Source of the DNA: Amblyomma americanum
Taxonomy: Eukaryota; Arthropoda; Arachnida; Ixodida; Ixodidae
Assembly: GCF_052857255.1 (NCBI RefSeq)
Contig: NC_135505.1
Span: 58,151,368-58,215,367, forward strand
Direction: 5' to 3'
Length of the DNA stretch: 64,000 nucleotides
Part shown: piece by piece, positions 29,386 to 42,355 of the stretch
How positions within the stretch are numbered: position 1 is the stretch's first letter
Layout of the letters: every line of letters begins with the position of its first letter
Position numbers and translations under genes: made by a program
The notes under the pieces: model-generated
The model's database searches: none
What the model was told of the DNA's origin: nothing
The model's input: the letters and a program-made list of their open reading frames with translations, nothing else

Positions 29386-31486
29386 AAAAAATGCTTCCCA
29401 CATTTTGCTGCCTTGTCTGTGCTGCCTGGTAATCCACTGCAAGTAACGAAGTCAAGAGCCGGTGATTGAAATCAGAATCTTTGGCTACGGAAAATAAGGC
29501 TCGTGCACAACTGATCTTTTCACCTCATGAAACGTTTTTATCCGCGAAAAAACGAAAACAAAACCTGGTGTCGCTGATAGTACCGATTGCTATTGCCGGA
29601 TGTCAGACTCGGGCTGGTGGTAACTTTTTGGCACTACATTATGGGCAGAAAGCTCTGGAACCGAGGCAATGAATTAGTGAAAATGTTTAGCAGTGAATAA
29701 TCTGGTTATACTACAAAGTTTGTTTAGCGATAGAGGAGACTGCACAATTTTCACATGAACCTGGGATTGTGACTGAACGTTTATAATGATTTACTTGCTT
29801 TCCCTCACCCTGGCCCTTACAATTGCAATGCTTAGCTTCACTCTAAACCGGTTCATGGTCGAACTCCCTTGTTGGAACAAGCGGCATATTACGCTGAGCA
29901 CATATTACGTAGTGCCCTAGAAAGAAGAGAATCTTCCTGAAGACGACAGGAGTTGTTTTAGCAGTACTGCCTTGGGCAAAAATAACGAGCTAGTAATGTC
30001 CGATGCCCCTCTTGCCATCTACGTCTGAACGAGATGAGTTCATACATAACCTTTAATCCCGCCTTCACTCTTGCACTATGGATCCACAATGAGTCTTTGG
30101 GGAATAGCATCAATAGGAATCTGTAGCTGCCACAATGCCGTCTTCAGTAACCGTCGAACTCGTCGAGGATGGACTGAATAGAGGCTCAACAATGGACAGT
30201 ATAATTTTAAGGCTTTGTAGAGCTGCTTCGCACACCATAAGCGTTCAGAAATTACAGGTATAAATACTTGCAAGAAACATTCCCTGCATGACTTTTTGTA
30301 ACAGGGCGAATAGAAACATTCGGAGGCTGCAATATTTATGAAAACTGACGTCGTTTGTGCTTTCCAGCATGCGCTTGCTATCGCCTCCTAGCACGCTTTG
30401 TGACGACTGAGAATACTCTACAAACGCTGTAACTTTTCAGCTTGTAACACGATTGGGACGGTTACGGATAACAACACAAAAATAAATTTTTCTAAACACT
30501 ATAGTTGATAGCCACCCACCGTCACCTTGTAATCGCTTTCTGGGCTGATGTTAGTTCCTTTATGGCGCAACGGCATCTAAGGCCAAAGAGCGCCAAACAC
30601 GGCAATAATCGCTGTCTGTGGACGGCACGAATCTGTCAAGTATTTAAATAGCTATTACACCACATTTCAACTATTCATAACACTGCCTCTTCGTTTCATT
30701 TACCCTAAACCTTCGCCCTGCCCCGTCCATTCCTCTCAATGACTTCTTTCCCATCTTTTTATATTTCTCTTTCTCTCATTGTTTTTTTACTTACCTTGTG
30801 CCCTGCACCTCTTGCCTCCATTTCTCAGGTACTCCTGGCTACCGCAATCCTCCCCCTTCATTCGCGCTCTCTGTGAACTCAGCCCCGCTGCTTTGTCACT
30901 GAATTTCCTTTTTTTATGCCCTCCGATATTTCGTTCCGCCATGATGCATAATTCTCCGATCTGAGTTTTTCAGGTCAACGCAGCCTCCTGTCGCAGCTGG
31001 AAACGCCGCCTTCCAATCCCAAGTTCGCTATCTCTCCACGCTCCGCACACTCGGATTCCTTTGAGCAGAGCTGGCATTTTTCTTTCACAGTCTTGCAAGT
31101 CAGCCGCTCCATCCTGTTTAGCAGCTTTTGCGCCCAGACAAAATTAATCCTACCGACTCTTACACCCTTCTCACTTCACGAACTTTTCCACTTACTGGGT
31201 CTTCGCCCTGGGAGGGAAGACACTATTTAGCCCCGCCAATCATGTATGCTTTGCCCACATAAACACAAGTCCTCCTGTCCGAACGTTGGCAAGCAATCTG
31301 AGAGTTTCTGTTATCAAGCGACAAGAAATCAAGGGAGGGTCCCTTCCTTGTTCATTTGGTGAATATCAATATCAAGAGCCACTTGCCCACCTTCTCTGTA
31401 CTATGAACTTGCATGAAAGAGCACTTGAAAATGCATCTGTAGATCGCCCGACCAGCTCGCGCTTATCAAGCGGCTCTTAGAAAAAA
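29386..31486. other. Spacer without recognised features
   Basis: Single-copy within the window. Pyrimidine-rich around 30,660-30,960. Short frames only; no motif, repeat or RNA gene seen. Confidence 0.45.
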
Positions 31487-31862
31487 GATATTTCCACACA
31501 TTCTTGCAGTCTTTGTTCATTCTTCAAAGCTGCCGCCACGCCGCCTTATTGCTTTATTTGCGATGCAAGACGCCACCAGATTTACATCGATTAATCGCAA
31601 CTAGGTGGAGGCGATGCTATGTTCTTTCAGAGTGTTGTGGCAACTTTGCACGCTCTAAATAGAAAGTTTTCTATGAGTTTTAATTTGAGCACGGGCGCGA
31701 GCGGCTTGCATTCTGTTCAACGGATGCCGAGAACGCTTGTTTCTACGCCGCCGCCGAGTGATTCAGTCCATTGTGGGCACAAGTCAGCCCCAATAAAGAG
31801 TTTTGATTAGACACAGTTTTCAAAGCCTTTCCTCTCCGAGCTGCAGTCATCATTTCGTGACA
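31487..31862 (+). repeat. 5' LTR of the old Gypsy element
   Basis: Shares the caaagctgccgccacgc, gatgcaagacgc, ttgcacgct and cattctgttc landmarks with 35,067-35,293 and 25,054-25,390. A polyA-signal-like ccaataaagag lies near 31,790. Both ends are approximate. Confidence 0.7.
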
Positions 31863-32069
31863 TCAGGTGCAGATGCGGAGTAGTCCTCAATGTTCCGGAC
31901 GTCCCCTTCAAGTCGTGACACCAGCCCTCTGCGCTCCGCACCGGAGGACGAGCCAGCAGTTAACTGAGCCAGCAGACGTCTTCAGGGAGGGAAGCCTGAG
32001 TTTGGGGCCCTGCCCGACCGCACCCGACAACAAAAAGACGCTTCTACGAGCACCACAACCTCGCCAAAG

Positions 32070-33174
32070 ATGTCGACCCCGATCATACTGCAGCAGCTGC
32101 GGGTGCCGAAAACTTTCAATGGATCCCTGGGCGAAGACCCTGAAGAATTTTTCTCACTGGAGGGCTCAGATGGTACGTGCTACAAAAACCACGAGCAGTC
32201 CTTAACGAAATGGGAACTATACAAGACGAAACTCTTGAAGGTATTCACCAGTGTCGTGAGAAAAAAAAGAGACGAATGACTCCTCGAAGCCAACGATCCA
32301 GCGTCCGAACGAGCCCGTCCACAGGTTACATTGAAGAGATGAAGCGCCTCTTTCGCCGCGCCGACCTCGAGATGGCAGAGGAGAACAAAGTTCTGTTTTT
32401 AATGCGCTGAGTAAAAGAACAACTCTGGCAGCCTCGTCCGCCAGCCGTCAAAAAAATGTCATCGAATTTATGATAGAAGCCTGCACGATCGAGAGGACCC
32501 TCGACGTCTGGCCTCGGCAGTACAACCGCCCTTCCTATGTCTATGCAATCCGTCCGCACACGACGACGACCACCAGCGACAACTTGCTGGAAGTTATCCG
32601 CGAAATTGTCCGCGAGGAGCTACGCCGATTATTTCCATCCTCTCTACAATCGCAAGCAGCGACCCTCATGAATGTGGTACGAGACGAAGTGCAACAGGCA
32701 CTTGGCAGCCCGATGGCCACAGAACCCCAGGCGATGACCTACGCCGCTGCAGCACGCACTTTTCAGCCCCATCGACGACCCTTACGTCCTCTACGACATG
32801 AACAGCTTGTTCCCGAACGCCGCTTCCCTGTCCCCGCACGCCCAGCCTATGAGCGACGATCTAGTCCCAGCAAATACGACGCCTGTATGACTTCCGACAA
32901 CCGGCTGTTGTGTTTCTATTGCGGTGAGGCCAGCCACTATCTTCGTCACTGCTCGTACCGACGCATCGGTCTTCGCGGATTTGCCATTGACACCCCACGA
33001 CCACGCTTCAGCCAACGTCCACAGAAATTGACGGGTACCTGCGTCGAGAGGGGTACACGCCGAACCACCTTTCACGCTCACCATCACCGTCAACCTCGCG
33101 CTTTGCGTTGGCGCGCCGCAGTTACACAGCCGCAGTACGAGGAACGTCTCCCAGCCCGCGTAGAGGAAACTTAA
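32070..33174 (+). pseudogene. gag: gag of the old Gypsy element
   Basis: The frame at 32,070-32,279 encodes PKTFNGSLGEDPEEFFSLEG, then CYKNHEQSLTKWELYKTKLL, a capsid region seen in arthropod Gypsy Gag with part of the middle missing. After stops, the frame 32,470-33,174 ends with a nucleocapsid knuckle CFYCGEASHYLRHC (CX2CX4HX4C) near 32,911-32,952, followed by arginine-rich sequence. Frameshifts and stops near 32,276 and 32,408 break it. Confidence 0.8.
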
Positions 33175-33280
33175 GACAGCAACCTCTGGAGGTGAGGTTG
33201 CTCACGAGCGAAACGCCGAAGGTCCTGCACCCGCTACTCCGCGTGAAAACGCTACGCTCGTCGCGCCGACGCCGCACAAA

Positions 33281-33687
33281 ATGACAACCCGACCACGACG
33301 AAAACAGCCTTCAAAACGACGGCGCCACCCAGAACAGCTTCCACGACACGCTAGACGATACGCTAACCGCTCCCTTTCCACGGTCGAGGCTAACTATTCG
33401 ACAGCTGAGAAGGAGTGCCTTGCCATCATCTGGAGTACGTCGAAATTCCGCCCCTACCTGTAGGAACGACCCTTCACGTCGTCAACGATCACCAAGAGCT
33501 CTGCTCGCTTGCCAATCTGAAGGACCCCTCTGGCCACCTCGCTCGATGGAGCCTGCGCCTCCAGGAGTTTGACGTCACCGTCGTTTACAAGTCCGGACGC
33601 AAGCACTCTGACGCTGATTGCCTCTCACGAGCCCCTGTAGATGCTCCGCAGCCGGCGACGATGATGTACCTTTCTGGGACCCATTAG
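33281..33687 (+). pseudogene. RNase H of the old Gypsy element
   Basis: [20 protein letters not shown] (catalytic Glu region), then FRPYL-stop, then in the next frame [37 protein letters not shown] and [10 protein letters not shown]. The frame changes near 33,460. The upstream half of RNase H and all RT motifs are absent. Confidence 0.8.
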
Positions 33688-33869
33688 GCCCAGGTCTTTT
33701 GCACAGGAGCAACGCTTGGACCCTGACCTAAAACGCCTCATCGAGTACTTGAAAGGCAAAGTTTCTCCACCCGCCGCCTCAATCAAGCGAGGACTCTGTT
33801 CCCTCTGTGTACAGAATGATGTTCTCATGAAGATGAAATTCGCAGTGAACAAAACAGCCTATCTCCTTG

Positions 33870-34800
33870 TTGTACCTGCTTGTCTCCGCAAATAAGTTTC
33901 CCGGGCTTCACACGGCGAGCCGACAACTAGATTTCTCGGGTTGACTCGCGCCCTCCGCCGCATATTAGAACGAGTATTACTGACCCCGGCTGTCTGCCGA
34001 TGATGCACATTATGTGAAAACCTGCCGATCTTTTCTGCGACGAAAGACCTTTCCCACTCGACCAGCAGGTTTTCTGAATCCCATTGAACTCTCCTCAAGA
34101 CCCTTTCAGCAGGTCGGCATGGACTTGGTTGGCCCTTTCCCAAGGTAAACGTCTGGAAATAAGTGAGTCATCATAGCGACAGACTGCCTGACCCGCTATG
34201 CCGAGGCGAAAGCCCTACCGAACGGAAAAGCAGCAGAAGTCGCCAAATTTCTCATGGAGTGCAATTTTCTGCGACCCGGCGCCCCCGATGTGCTCATCAC
34301 GGACAGAGGAACAGCATTCACGGTGAAACTTACGCAAGCCATCCTGCGTTACAGCCAAACCAGCCACGGGAGGACAACTGCATACCATCCGCAGACCAAC
34401 CGACTGACCGAGCGCCTCAACAAAACCATCGCCGATATGCTCGCCATATATGTTGACGCCGAACACAAGACCTGCTACGTCATCCTGCCTTACGTCGTCT
34501 TCGCCTACAACACCGCAGTGCAGGAGACCACCCAGATGATGCCCTTTAGGCTCGTCCATGGCAGGTAGGTTTCTACCACGCTATACGCCATGCTGCCCAA
34601 CGTTACCGAAGAAGAGAACGTCGAGGTCGCCGCCTACATTCAACGCGCAGAAGAAGCTCGAAGACTTGCCCGATTACGGATCAAAGACCAGAAGCGGACC
34701 GACGCCAGGCACTACAACCTATAAAGACGCAACGCGGAATACAATACAAAAGACCAAGTTTGGATTGGGACGCCCATTCACCGCCGTGAATTGAGTGAAA
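33870..34800 (+). pseudogene. Integrase of the old Gypsy element
   Basis: A damaged HHCC region (ASHGEPTT and CTLCENL) is followed by GMDLVGPFP, IATDCLTRYAEAKALP (first catalytic Asp), VLITDRGTAF (second Asp), and TERLNKTIADMLAIY (Glu), then AYNTAVQETTQMMPF. The stretch 34,254-34,568 is open, but flanking stops and frameshifts inactivate the gene. Confidence 0.85.
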
Positions 34801-35066
34801 GCTTTTGCGCCGCTATTTCGGCCTATACAAGGTTCTTCATCGGCTAGGTGCACTGGAATTCGAAATCATCTCTTACGAAATGGCTGCATCCGGCGACGCC
34901 GCGTACTACAGAAGCTGTCCATGTCGTCCGTCTGAATCCTTATTATGCGCGCTAAACGACACTGCAATTCCACAATCTGTTTATTGTCGCACGATCCGTT
35001 TTATTTGTTGCACGTCGCTTTACTTGCTTAAAGCATCGAATAGATGATTCTTCGAGAGGGGAGTAA

Positions 35067-35293
35067 TGCCGCGAATATTTGCAAGGTTTGTTCATTCTTC
35101 AAAGCTGCTGCCACGCCACTTTATCGCTTTGTTTGCGATGCAAGACGCGACCAGATTTATCTCGATTGATCGCATCCAGGCCGAGCTCATTCTATGTTGT
35201 TCCAGAATGATCTAGTAACTTTGCACGCTTTGTCTAGAAAGTTCGCTACCAGCTTTAAGTCGAGCACTGCCGACCGCGGTCAGCATTCTGTTC
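35067..35293 (+). repeat. 3' LTR of the old Gypsy element (truncated)
   Basis: It starts tgccgcgaat directly after a purine tract (gagaggggagtaa) and matches the 5' LTR up to cattctgttc. The rest is replaced by unrelated sequence containing ttcttcttcttg. Confidence 0.75.
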
Positions 35294-38200
35294 TTGTTCT
35301 TCTTCTTGTTGCCCTCATACAATGGCACATGCCCACATATGGGGATTGGCCAAGAAGTGGGAGGCGCAGAGAGTTCAAACCTTACGCAACCTGCAGAGAT
35401 TACTCTAAGCACGCTTTAATTCCGCCCTTACCGTTATGAATTATTTTTCAATTGGTCCTTAATGTACAAAACAATAAAATATAATAAAGTACAATAAAAT
35501 AAAAAATTTCATTCCAAACGACACACAATGTACTATTGTAGCATTAAAGGCCTAAACACTTTCTCTCTTCGCAATAACAGGCGACTTGGTAGCGAGGTGG
35601 AGCTCCAACAAATGTTTTTCCTAAAACTCGCGTCCAAGAAACTTTTGTCCCCAACAGTACATGTTTGAAGTGAAGGAAGAAAAAGCCACGTAAACGCGGC
35701 TTGACGATACTCACCATCACCCATGGTGTGTCCGGCAGCGCGGTGCTCAGTAATGTCACGACGTATTAGGAATCATAATAGTAGCAAGAAAAGAACATAG
35801 ATTCAGGAAACGCCAGGGCAGTTTAGCATTTTTCGCTATCAAAAAACAGTTTTGACCTGGACTTTTCTTTCCATTTGTGAAAGACTGTCAATACAGAAAA
35901 CACAAAAACTTCAAAGAGATGTTAACACAAAAATGAGCAAGACACTACAGAAGCAAATGGAGTAATCTCTTTGAAGGCATGGCTGAAGTGTTATCTTTGG
36001 TTAGACCAAACTGGTTCAAAGCAGAGGGTAAAGCATACCTTAGGGCTTGGAAGCCATAATTCGTGCGTGGTCGTGGTATGTACAAGAATTCATGATGGCG
36101 TATTAGGCGAGCTGCAGGGGCTTCTCTGTCAGACACGCAGGTGTGTAAAGTTTCGTTCTGATGAATGTGGGTCCTATAAACTGTTAATAATTTATATTCA
36201 TATAACCTACGAACATTTAGAATACTGTATTAAGAAAATAGCTGCACCATCTGATTGTCGTCCTTGTTAACTTAGTGGAGCGCCTGCTAGGACTGGGCGC
36301 GATCTCGGGTACAAGCTCTGCACAAAACAGATTTTTATAAAACAGCAACTTATCAATGAAAGCTGAATATTTCTTTTCAAGCAGATTTGCGGAACTACGG
36401 TAATCGCTATGAATAATCGTACTTTACATGCACCATGCTCTATATTAGTTCTCTACTTTGAGAACCATCGAAATTCTATTAAACTTTGAATACGCTATCG
36501 TATATCTGCAAAGACCACCAAATGTATACAAACATTTCTTGTAGGAAAATTGTCATCCGAAAAAACAAGAATATCCGAAGGTTCGCTGTTTATACTAACC
36601 GCATTTAAGCTGGAATTTTGTGGACCACGAAAAACACCTGATAAAGTTTAGAATATAAACTGAAGAAAACAGCGGAGAACTACATATAAAATTTAAAACA
36701 GGTGTTTAATAACTGCAAGGAAATACTCTAATTAACGTTACGCAGAAAAAGTTCGCAAAATAGATAATATGAAGACGACTATAGATAGATACATTACTAT
36801 GCGTTATTACTTTAAAGCTGCAGAAAACTAGATTTTTGCACTATATTTCAACTACAACAAATTTACGGACAAGATACCGAATGAGCTTAAGACAGAATTA
36901 AAAAGGACAAGCAGTTCTGAAGAGGCGCGTTAATTATAAGGGAATAAATATTGACCTAATTACAAAGCAAAAAAAAACCAGAAACCGCAGAATAAAAAAA
37001 AACAGAAGCACTTATTAAGAGCAGTGCTTTTTTCGACTTATCTGAACCATGCAAGCTCGAAGAAACCTTAGAATGAATGATATGGGTAAATGACGGTAAA
37101 AATATAATTTCCGTTGTCCATTTTTTTTGTAATTAGAGTTAGGTTAATAATACACCAAAACCGTCTCGAGCTTATTTGCGGGCGAACTTTTTGGCGGTTG
37201 TGAATAAATCACAATAGCTCTCAGCAATTTAGAGTGGAAATAACGCGATTTGTTGAAGAAACTGCGATAAAATCATTGTTTAACTCTTTGTCAATCCATT
37301 TCTTCAGGTGTTCCCCCAGTGATAGTCTTGCGATTGCCTTCCGGCTCTTAGCGACATGAAACTGACTCTTATTCAAAAGTATTTATTATTATTATTCAGC
37401 GGAATGAACGCTTGAAGGAAGCTTATATGGAAGGAACGAACGGAAGGAAGCTTATATGAGTAATCGGCCTTTCCAACCTCATGGGTTCTATGAAGCGTTG
37501 TTCCAGCATTCGCATGACGGCAGGGCAAGCAGTGCTTTACAGAAAGAAAGAGTAAAAATAAATTCCCATTTTTTTCATCGTACACAGTGACACACACGAA
37601 GCTGCTTTATGCGCGAAAAATCACTGCTAATGGAGAGGCATTTTCTTTCCTTTCAAGAACTGTGCACTAAACCTCGGATACAGAGGACGTCTGACATCGC
37701 AAACAGGCAGTTTTATTGAGAACTGTTTATTAGATTCCTGCTTTACTCCTTTCGTTTCGTGTTTCTTTTTCATTTAGTAGTTGGAATAACAAACGTCACG
37801 GATGACTGATCGAAAACGCAGCCTAGAGCTATTATATTGTTAGAAGGTCCATAACAAGATATCAGGCTGGTGAGCTCAAAAGGACTGCACCGCAAAAGAA
37901 AAACAAAACACATATTGAGAAATCGAGAAGTTTAAACATGTGATTAATCTTATGAACATAAGCCTCATGCCATGTTATTAAAAAAAAAGATGGGCAAGAG
38001 TCAGAAAATTAAGTTCACCACGCTGAATTAGCGGTGTCGGGGCCCTATTCTATAAGAATTCATTACTGATTTTCATTTAATTTGGCGCTACGTTAGTTTG
38101 ACCAAGTATCAGACGAAACAAGTGGTTGGTCATTCACAGAAGTCTCAACATAGAGGGTCGCCACGTCGAGGAATGCCTACCCTACTTGTTGCACGCACGG

Positions 38201-40204
38201 GCTGACCCATGGCTTCGTTATGCAGCCAAGGGCGTCGTCCGGTCTCCAGTGAACAGTGGCCCTGTCGTTTCTCACGGATACCTCAAAACTGTAGCTAAGT
38301 GATCGAAGACAGGTTGTGAACGCCCCAGGACCAGATGGACATGAAATGAAAAATAGATAATGCAGCTCTGTTCAACGCGGCTCTGATATCGAACAGCAGC
38401 TTATCCCGTTTGCTGTTGTATTGGGTCGCACAAACTTAGGGCTGGTATAAGTGTTGAAAGGTTGTTGTTCAGGTGTTGCATCTACAGCGTATGCTCTAGC
38501 TTAGATATAATATAAACGACCGGAATCTTTTAATATATCCTATGAGAGCGTTTACGAAAACCAGTTCAGTTTTCAACGCCGTTAAACGCATCACTACTGA
38601 ATTGTGAACTAAAGATTCCAGAGAGCTTGTTTCTACAGATATAAGTGCGCCATTCACGGTTCCAGAAATTTAGATATGTTCGTAAACAATAAAATGTTAA
38701 GCATCATTTTCTCTTGTCTGAACGCTTGGGAAAATTATTACAGTTAAAGTAAGAATTTATTGCATGCAGTAAAATTTCAGCGGCGGAGTCGATTGGTTTT
38801 CTTAGGAGTTTAAAAAGTGCAATCCAGAGTGTAGATATTGCGTTGCATTTAAAACTGCTTGTTTGAATTCCTTGCTGCAAAATATAAAGCTAATATTACC
38901 ATTAACTCTCGTTAGTTGTTTTCTGCGAGTAAAATAAGGGAGGTAACCTCAAAACAATTCCTATATCAATAGCTATATATTCTGTAGAATACAAAAAAAA
39001 AACATTGTATTTGTGTTTTGAGCACCCTTGTTGTTAGCGGGAAAACCTAAAGCTTTTGATTACCAATTCAGAGTCTACTCTGCTTGAGCGCCGTTCTCTA
39101 CTACAACAATCCTTGCAGATGGTAGCTTCTCATCCGTTCTCATCTAAATGTGATTTATGTGTTACCTTAAGTACAGTAGCCCCTTCAAATTTTCCTTACC
39201 TGCTGCGATGTTTCCTTAATTTATTCAAAATTAATCCACCTTCACAAGGAAATGTTTATACGTGGATGTAGAATATATTTTACGCGCTGTCTTATTATAG
39301 GTTAGCAGGAGGTCCGCGAAAGAACTGTACTACTAAATATATAGACGATTAAATAGTTTCCATTTGTACTATGTGCCCATCCTTAATTATCTTGGCGAAT
39401 GAAAGTATAACAACTTCTCGCTTTAAAGGAGAACTAAACCGAACCCTCCTACTTTCTTCAAACTAGTGATACTTTTACTCGTTTCCTAACGCTTGTATGA
39501 TCTATTTATTATTTCTTGCTTCAGTTGATGTGTTGTTGTACAGTGCAGTGCTTGCGACATTTTGTGATAATGCATTTCCAGCATTATCTTATTGCAGTGT
39601 GTCTTCTTTCTTCCAATGTTTCTATTTATTTCTGCTGCTTATAAGTTAATACGCAGAAATATAACTACGTTCATCTGCATGAAATGTATTCCTGCTGTCT
39701 GTCTGGCGCGTAAGCTTAAGGTGAAGACTTCGTCAAGGAGGCATACCAGTTTCATTTTTCCTCACCTCATGCCTGTACTGCATACATTTGTATTTATGTA
39801 AGATATAAAATGAACTGAATTTAACTGAAACAGAAACTACCGGTCCTTGGGGTAATTGTGGGTTTCAGCGTATGTTACACCATTGCTCATTGCGGCGAAT
39901 TTGTATGACAGCAACCTTTCAAATCTGGTACCCACTCTAAGCCTCTGAAACACGCTACAACAGCCACGTGTCACAGCTGTTTCACCTAAAATTTCATACC
40001 GCCTGTGCTGTGCGTCGGTGCTGACGAGGTAAGCTTTAGCGGCTAATTGAACGTGTTTTATCAGTTCGTTAACAAGGTGTACAGGAGAGTGATCGTCTTT
40101 CACTTACTGCAGATTGTCGAGTTCTCAGAACACGTATCGCTTTTCTTGTGTATAACGTTCCTTCGGAGCTCACTAGCCCATCATGTCGTACAGGAATGCA
40201 AGCT
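35294..40204. other. AT-rich spacer without recognised genes
   Basis: Single-copy in the window. A small local repeat (ggaaggaagcttatatg twice, near 37,415-37,458) and A-rich runs are present. Short frames, including one with a hydrophobic start at 39,592-39,801, lack splice or family support. Confidence 0.45.
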
Positions 40205-40310
40205 GCCGAGATAGATCGTGATGCATGTTGCTTAATTAGTGGAAGTATTTTTGTGTTGTCTCCTTAGTCCCTCACCCGTACTTTTCCCCTGCCTTCTAAA
40301 CAACCTATTG
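40205..40310 (-). repeat. Degenerate end of the Penelope-like palindromic family
   Basis: Contains gctgccgagatagatcgtga, tgcatgttg, a ggaag...tttttgtgtt stretch and ccctcacccgta. These parallel both the left flank (ctgccgtgctagttggtgat, gcatgttgatta) and the right arm of the element at 25,530-26,064. Strongly diverged. It lies about 330 bp before the start of copy 2. Confidence 0.4.
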
Positions 40311-40635
40311 TTGTGTCGCTGACCTTAATACATAATAGCTTTATCCACTGGTTCTTATCCGTCATCTGTGACCTTTATCTTCCCAGACACCGTTTTGAAC
40401 ACAATAACTCCCAAGGTAACATAGAACAGGAAGCTTAATCAATGCTTCTGTGTACCGCTTTGTTATGTTCATGAATATGGCGTCTGGGGCTGCTTCGGTG
40501 GTCGTGGTTTTAAATCTCCCTGGTTGCTTGTTGCTATTTTTCTTCTGCTTTCTAACCAGTTATCTTTCAGCGATAAAATAGTTGTTAGTGTTATCGCCTA
40601 GATTAATGCCTCAAAATATGAAACAAAAATACATT
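40311..40635. other. Spacer adjoining copy 2
   Basis: No feature seen. The true left edge of copy 2 homology may lie here, because the sequence before base 1 of the window is unknown. Confidence 0.4.
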
Positions 40636-41529
40636 TCTCAGCCCCTATCAAAGAGCACAACAGAAAAATTTCTGTTACAACAGAGTTTTATGCAGTATTT
40701 TGGTATCGGACAACACAAATTTCTGTGTTAACAACAGGCCTTTTTTTTGTATAGAGCGATTTCCTCTCGTAACAATTAAGAGTTCTGTCCCAGCAACATA
40801 TAAAACCGCTATGCTACAGGAGAAACTGCCGTAGCGATAGGACCTAAAGCATGTTTGTTGTAGATTGGGACCAGCTCTGTCGTATTTTTTGACTGGTATG
40901 CTACTTGCTTCCGGAGACTGTTGTTTTGTTTAACATGTATGTCATAACAAGCCCCTCATTTCATTTTCTTGGCGGCTCAAGAGCTTAAAGGGAGGTGCGA
41001 TTGTGGCACTCTTGACATCACAGTTAGCATAAGAGGGTCTCGAGTAGCTCCCGCCCTCTCCGTTCGACGACGTCTTATATGACAGGGAGCACACAGGGCC
41101 CATACAGGGAGCACTGCATTCGCCGCTATCGAAGAGGGTGGCGATGGTGAACACTCTCAGGGATAGCTAGCACGCAAAAAACACACCCCCGAAAGCAGAT
41201 TGAACTGTCATCGCCACAAATAAGTTGATAGAGCACCGAACGCGATATGTGGAGGTGATGGGTTCGCATCGCACCATGGTTCTTTTTCTTCTGCTTTCAA
41301 ATCAGTAATCTTTCCGCGAATGAAATAAATTGCTAGAAAATGATAACCCCTTAATTTACTTTATTTAGCCCAAAAATTACAAAATAAAAACATCTCACTA
41401 TAATTTTAGTTCAGGTGACGGTTGCTTCCATCAGATATAGCCTGTTTTAACGAGCCCCACATTTCCCTTCTATATATATGTATAAATATATTATGGGGTT
41501 TTAATCAGGGGCATAAATGCGTTTCCGCC
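40636..41529. other. Unassigned duplicated DNA, copy 2
   Basis: Counterpart of 1-889, with small indels (for example an extra cagggcccata near 41,095). No gene seen. Confidence 0.45.
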
Positions 41530-42070
41530 TTTAGCCGCCGCTGACACAGTTCAAAACCGCCAGACCCCACCCTGCGATCGCGTACGCTACCGAGCGCACG
41601 CCGACCACGGCGGGTATTTCCCTGAGGGAGCAAACGAACGACACACTCTGACACAAACAGGCATTTATTGCTACAGCAACAATAGCGCTAGCTGGCAACA
41701 AAATGCGCTGATGAATCGAGGTCAACCAACACAACAGGAATGTTACGAGCGAATCTTCGCCCACGCTAGGGCAAGGGATACTCCAAGCCCGGACGAGAAG
41801 AGATACGGGAGCATGTCACCCCGCCACTTCCCCGCCCCGCTGGCGAAGAGCGGAGCCGCGGGCGAAACGTCCGCTCGAGCCGACGATCCCAACCGAAGAG
41901 AGCGATGCTGTAAGCTACGTCCCGCGTGCGAGCGCAAGCAGTCTCTGTGGCGCCCTTCGTTGTTATTTACGGTAACTAACCAGGGAATGTGCCGCTCCTT
42001 TGAGGCGATGATGTTCCTGCAGGGTGTATCGCAAAAAAGCCTATAGAGGGGTCTCAAGGCAGGTCCCCAA
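41530..42070 (-). repeat. LTR-like segment, copy 2
   Basis: Counterpart of 890-1,430, with the minus-strand AATAAA conserved. Assignment is tentative. Confidence 0.3.

Positions 42071-42074
<4 letters not shown>

Positions 42075-42113
<39 letters not shown>
42075..42113. repeat. (TA)n microsatellite, empty Gypsy site, copy 2
   Basis: An uninterrupted TA run of about 39 bp marks the pre-insertion state of the site occupied by the young Gypsy element in copy 1. Confidence 0.9.
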
Positions 42114-42114
<1 letters not shown>

Positions 42115-42116
<2 letters not shown>

Positions 42117-42355
42117 AGGACGGTTTATTGGCACGTTGGTAGCGCCGGCGACGAAGACCTTAGCACAACTAATATACGAGCCAGCGAGGCGAGAGACTGG
42201 GACATAAGCGGTAGCGTTCCAGCACGAGCATCCGACGGGCGGCGCCTGCGCTTAGTAGTCATTAGTGTCGGTGGTGTATCATCTTCATTCCAACTGCCCC
42301 GGCGGAAAGAGGGAGCCATCCTGGCGACTCAAGGCGAGGAGACGACGATGGGGCT
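42115..42355 (-). repeat. 3' LTR-like block of the minus-strand Gypsy relic, only in copy 2
   Basis: Read on the minus strand it follows the VTLLKPY end of pol, contains an AATAAA close to its end, and terminates cgtcctaca (CA end) at the TA run. This fits the 3' LTR of the relic. In copy 1 it is replaced by the Penelope-like piece 6,593-6,839. Only one LTR is present, so the call cannot be confirmed by pairing. Confidence 0.55.

Larger units (their letters stand above)
31487..35293 (+). mobile_element. Old Gypsy retrotransposon with protease/RT deleted
   Basis: Two diverged LTRs (about 31,487-31,862 and 35,067-35,293, the second truncated) flank gag with a CCHC knuckle, RNase H and integrase, all on the plus strand. 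Sequence that should encode protease and most of RT is missing between about 33,180 and 33,360. LTRs differ at many positions, so the insertion is old. Its LTR family also gave the solo LTR in the duplicated region. Confidence 0.85.

Noticed and set aside
35971..36270. 99-codon frame with several cysteines
   Set aside because: No signal peptide, no splice signals, no recognisable domain.
39592..39801. Short frame with a hydrophobic, signal-like N-terminus
   Set aside because: It is in AT-rich DNA where hydrophobic codons arise by chance. No cysteine-rich exon or donor site follows.
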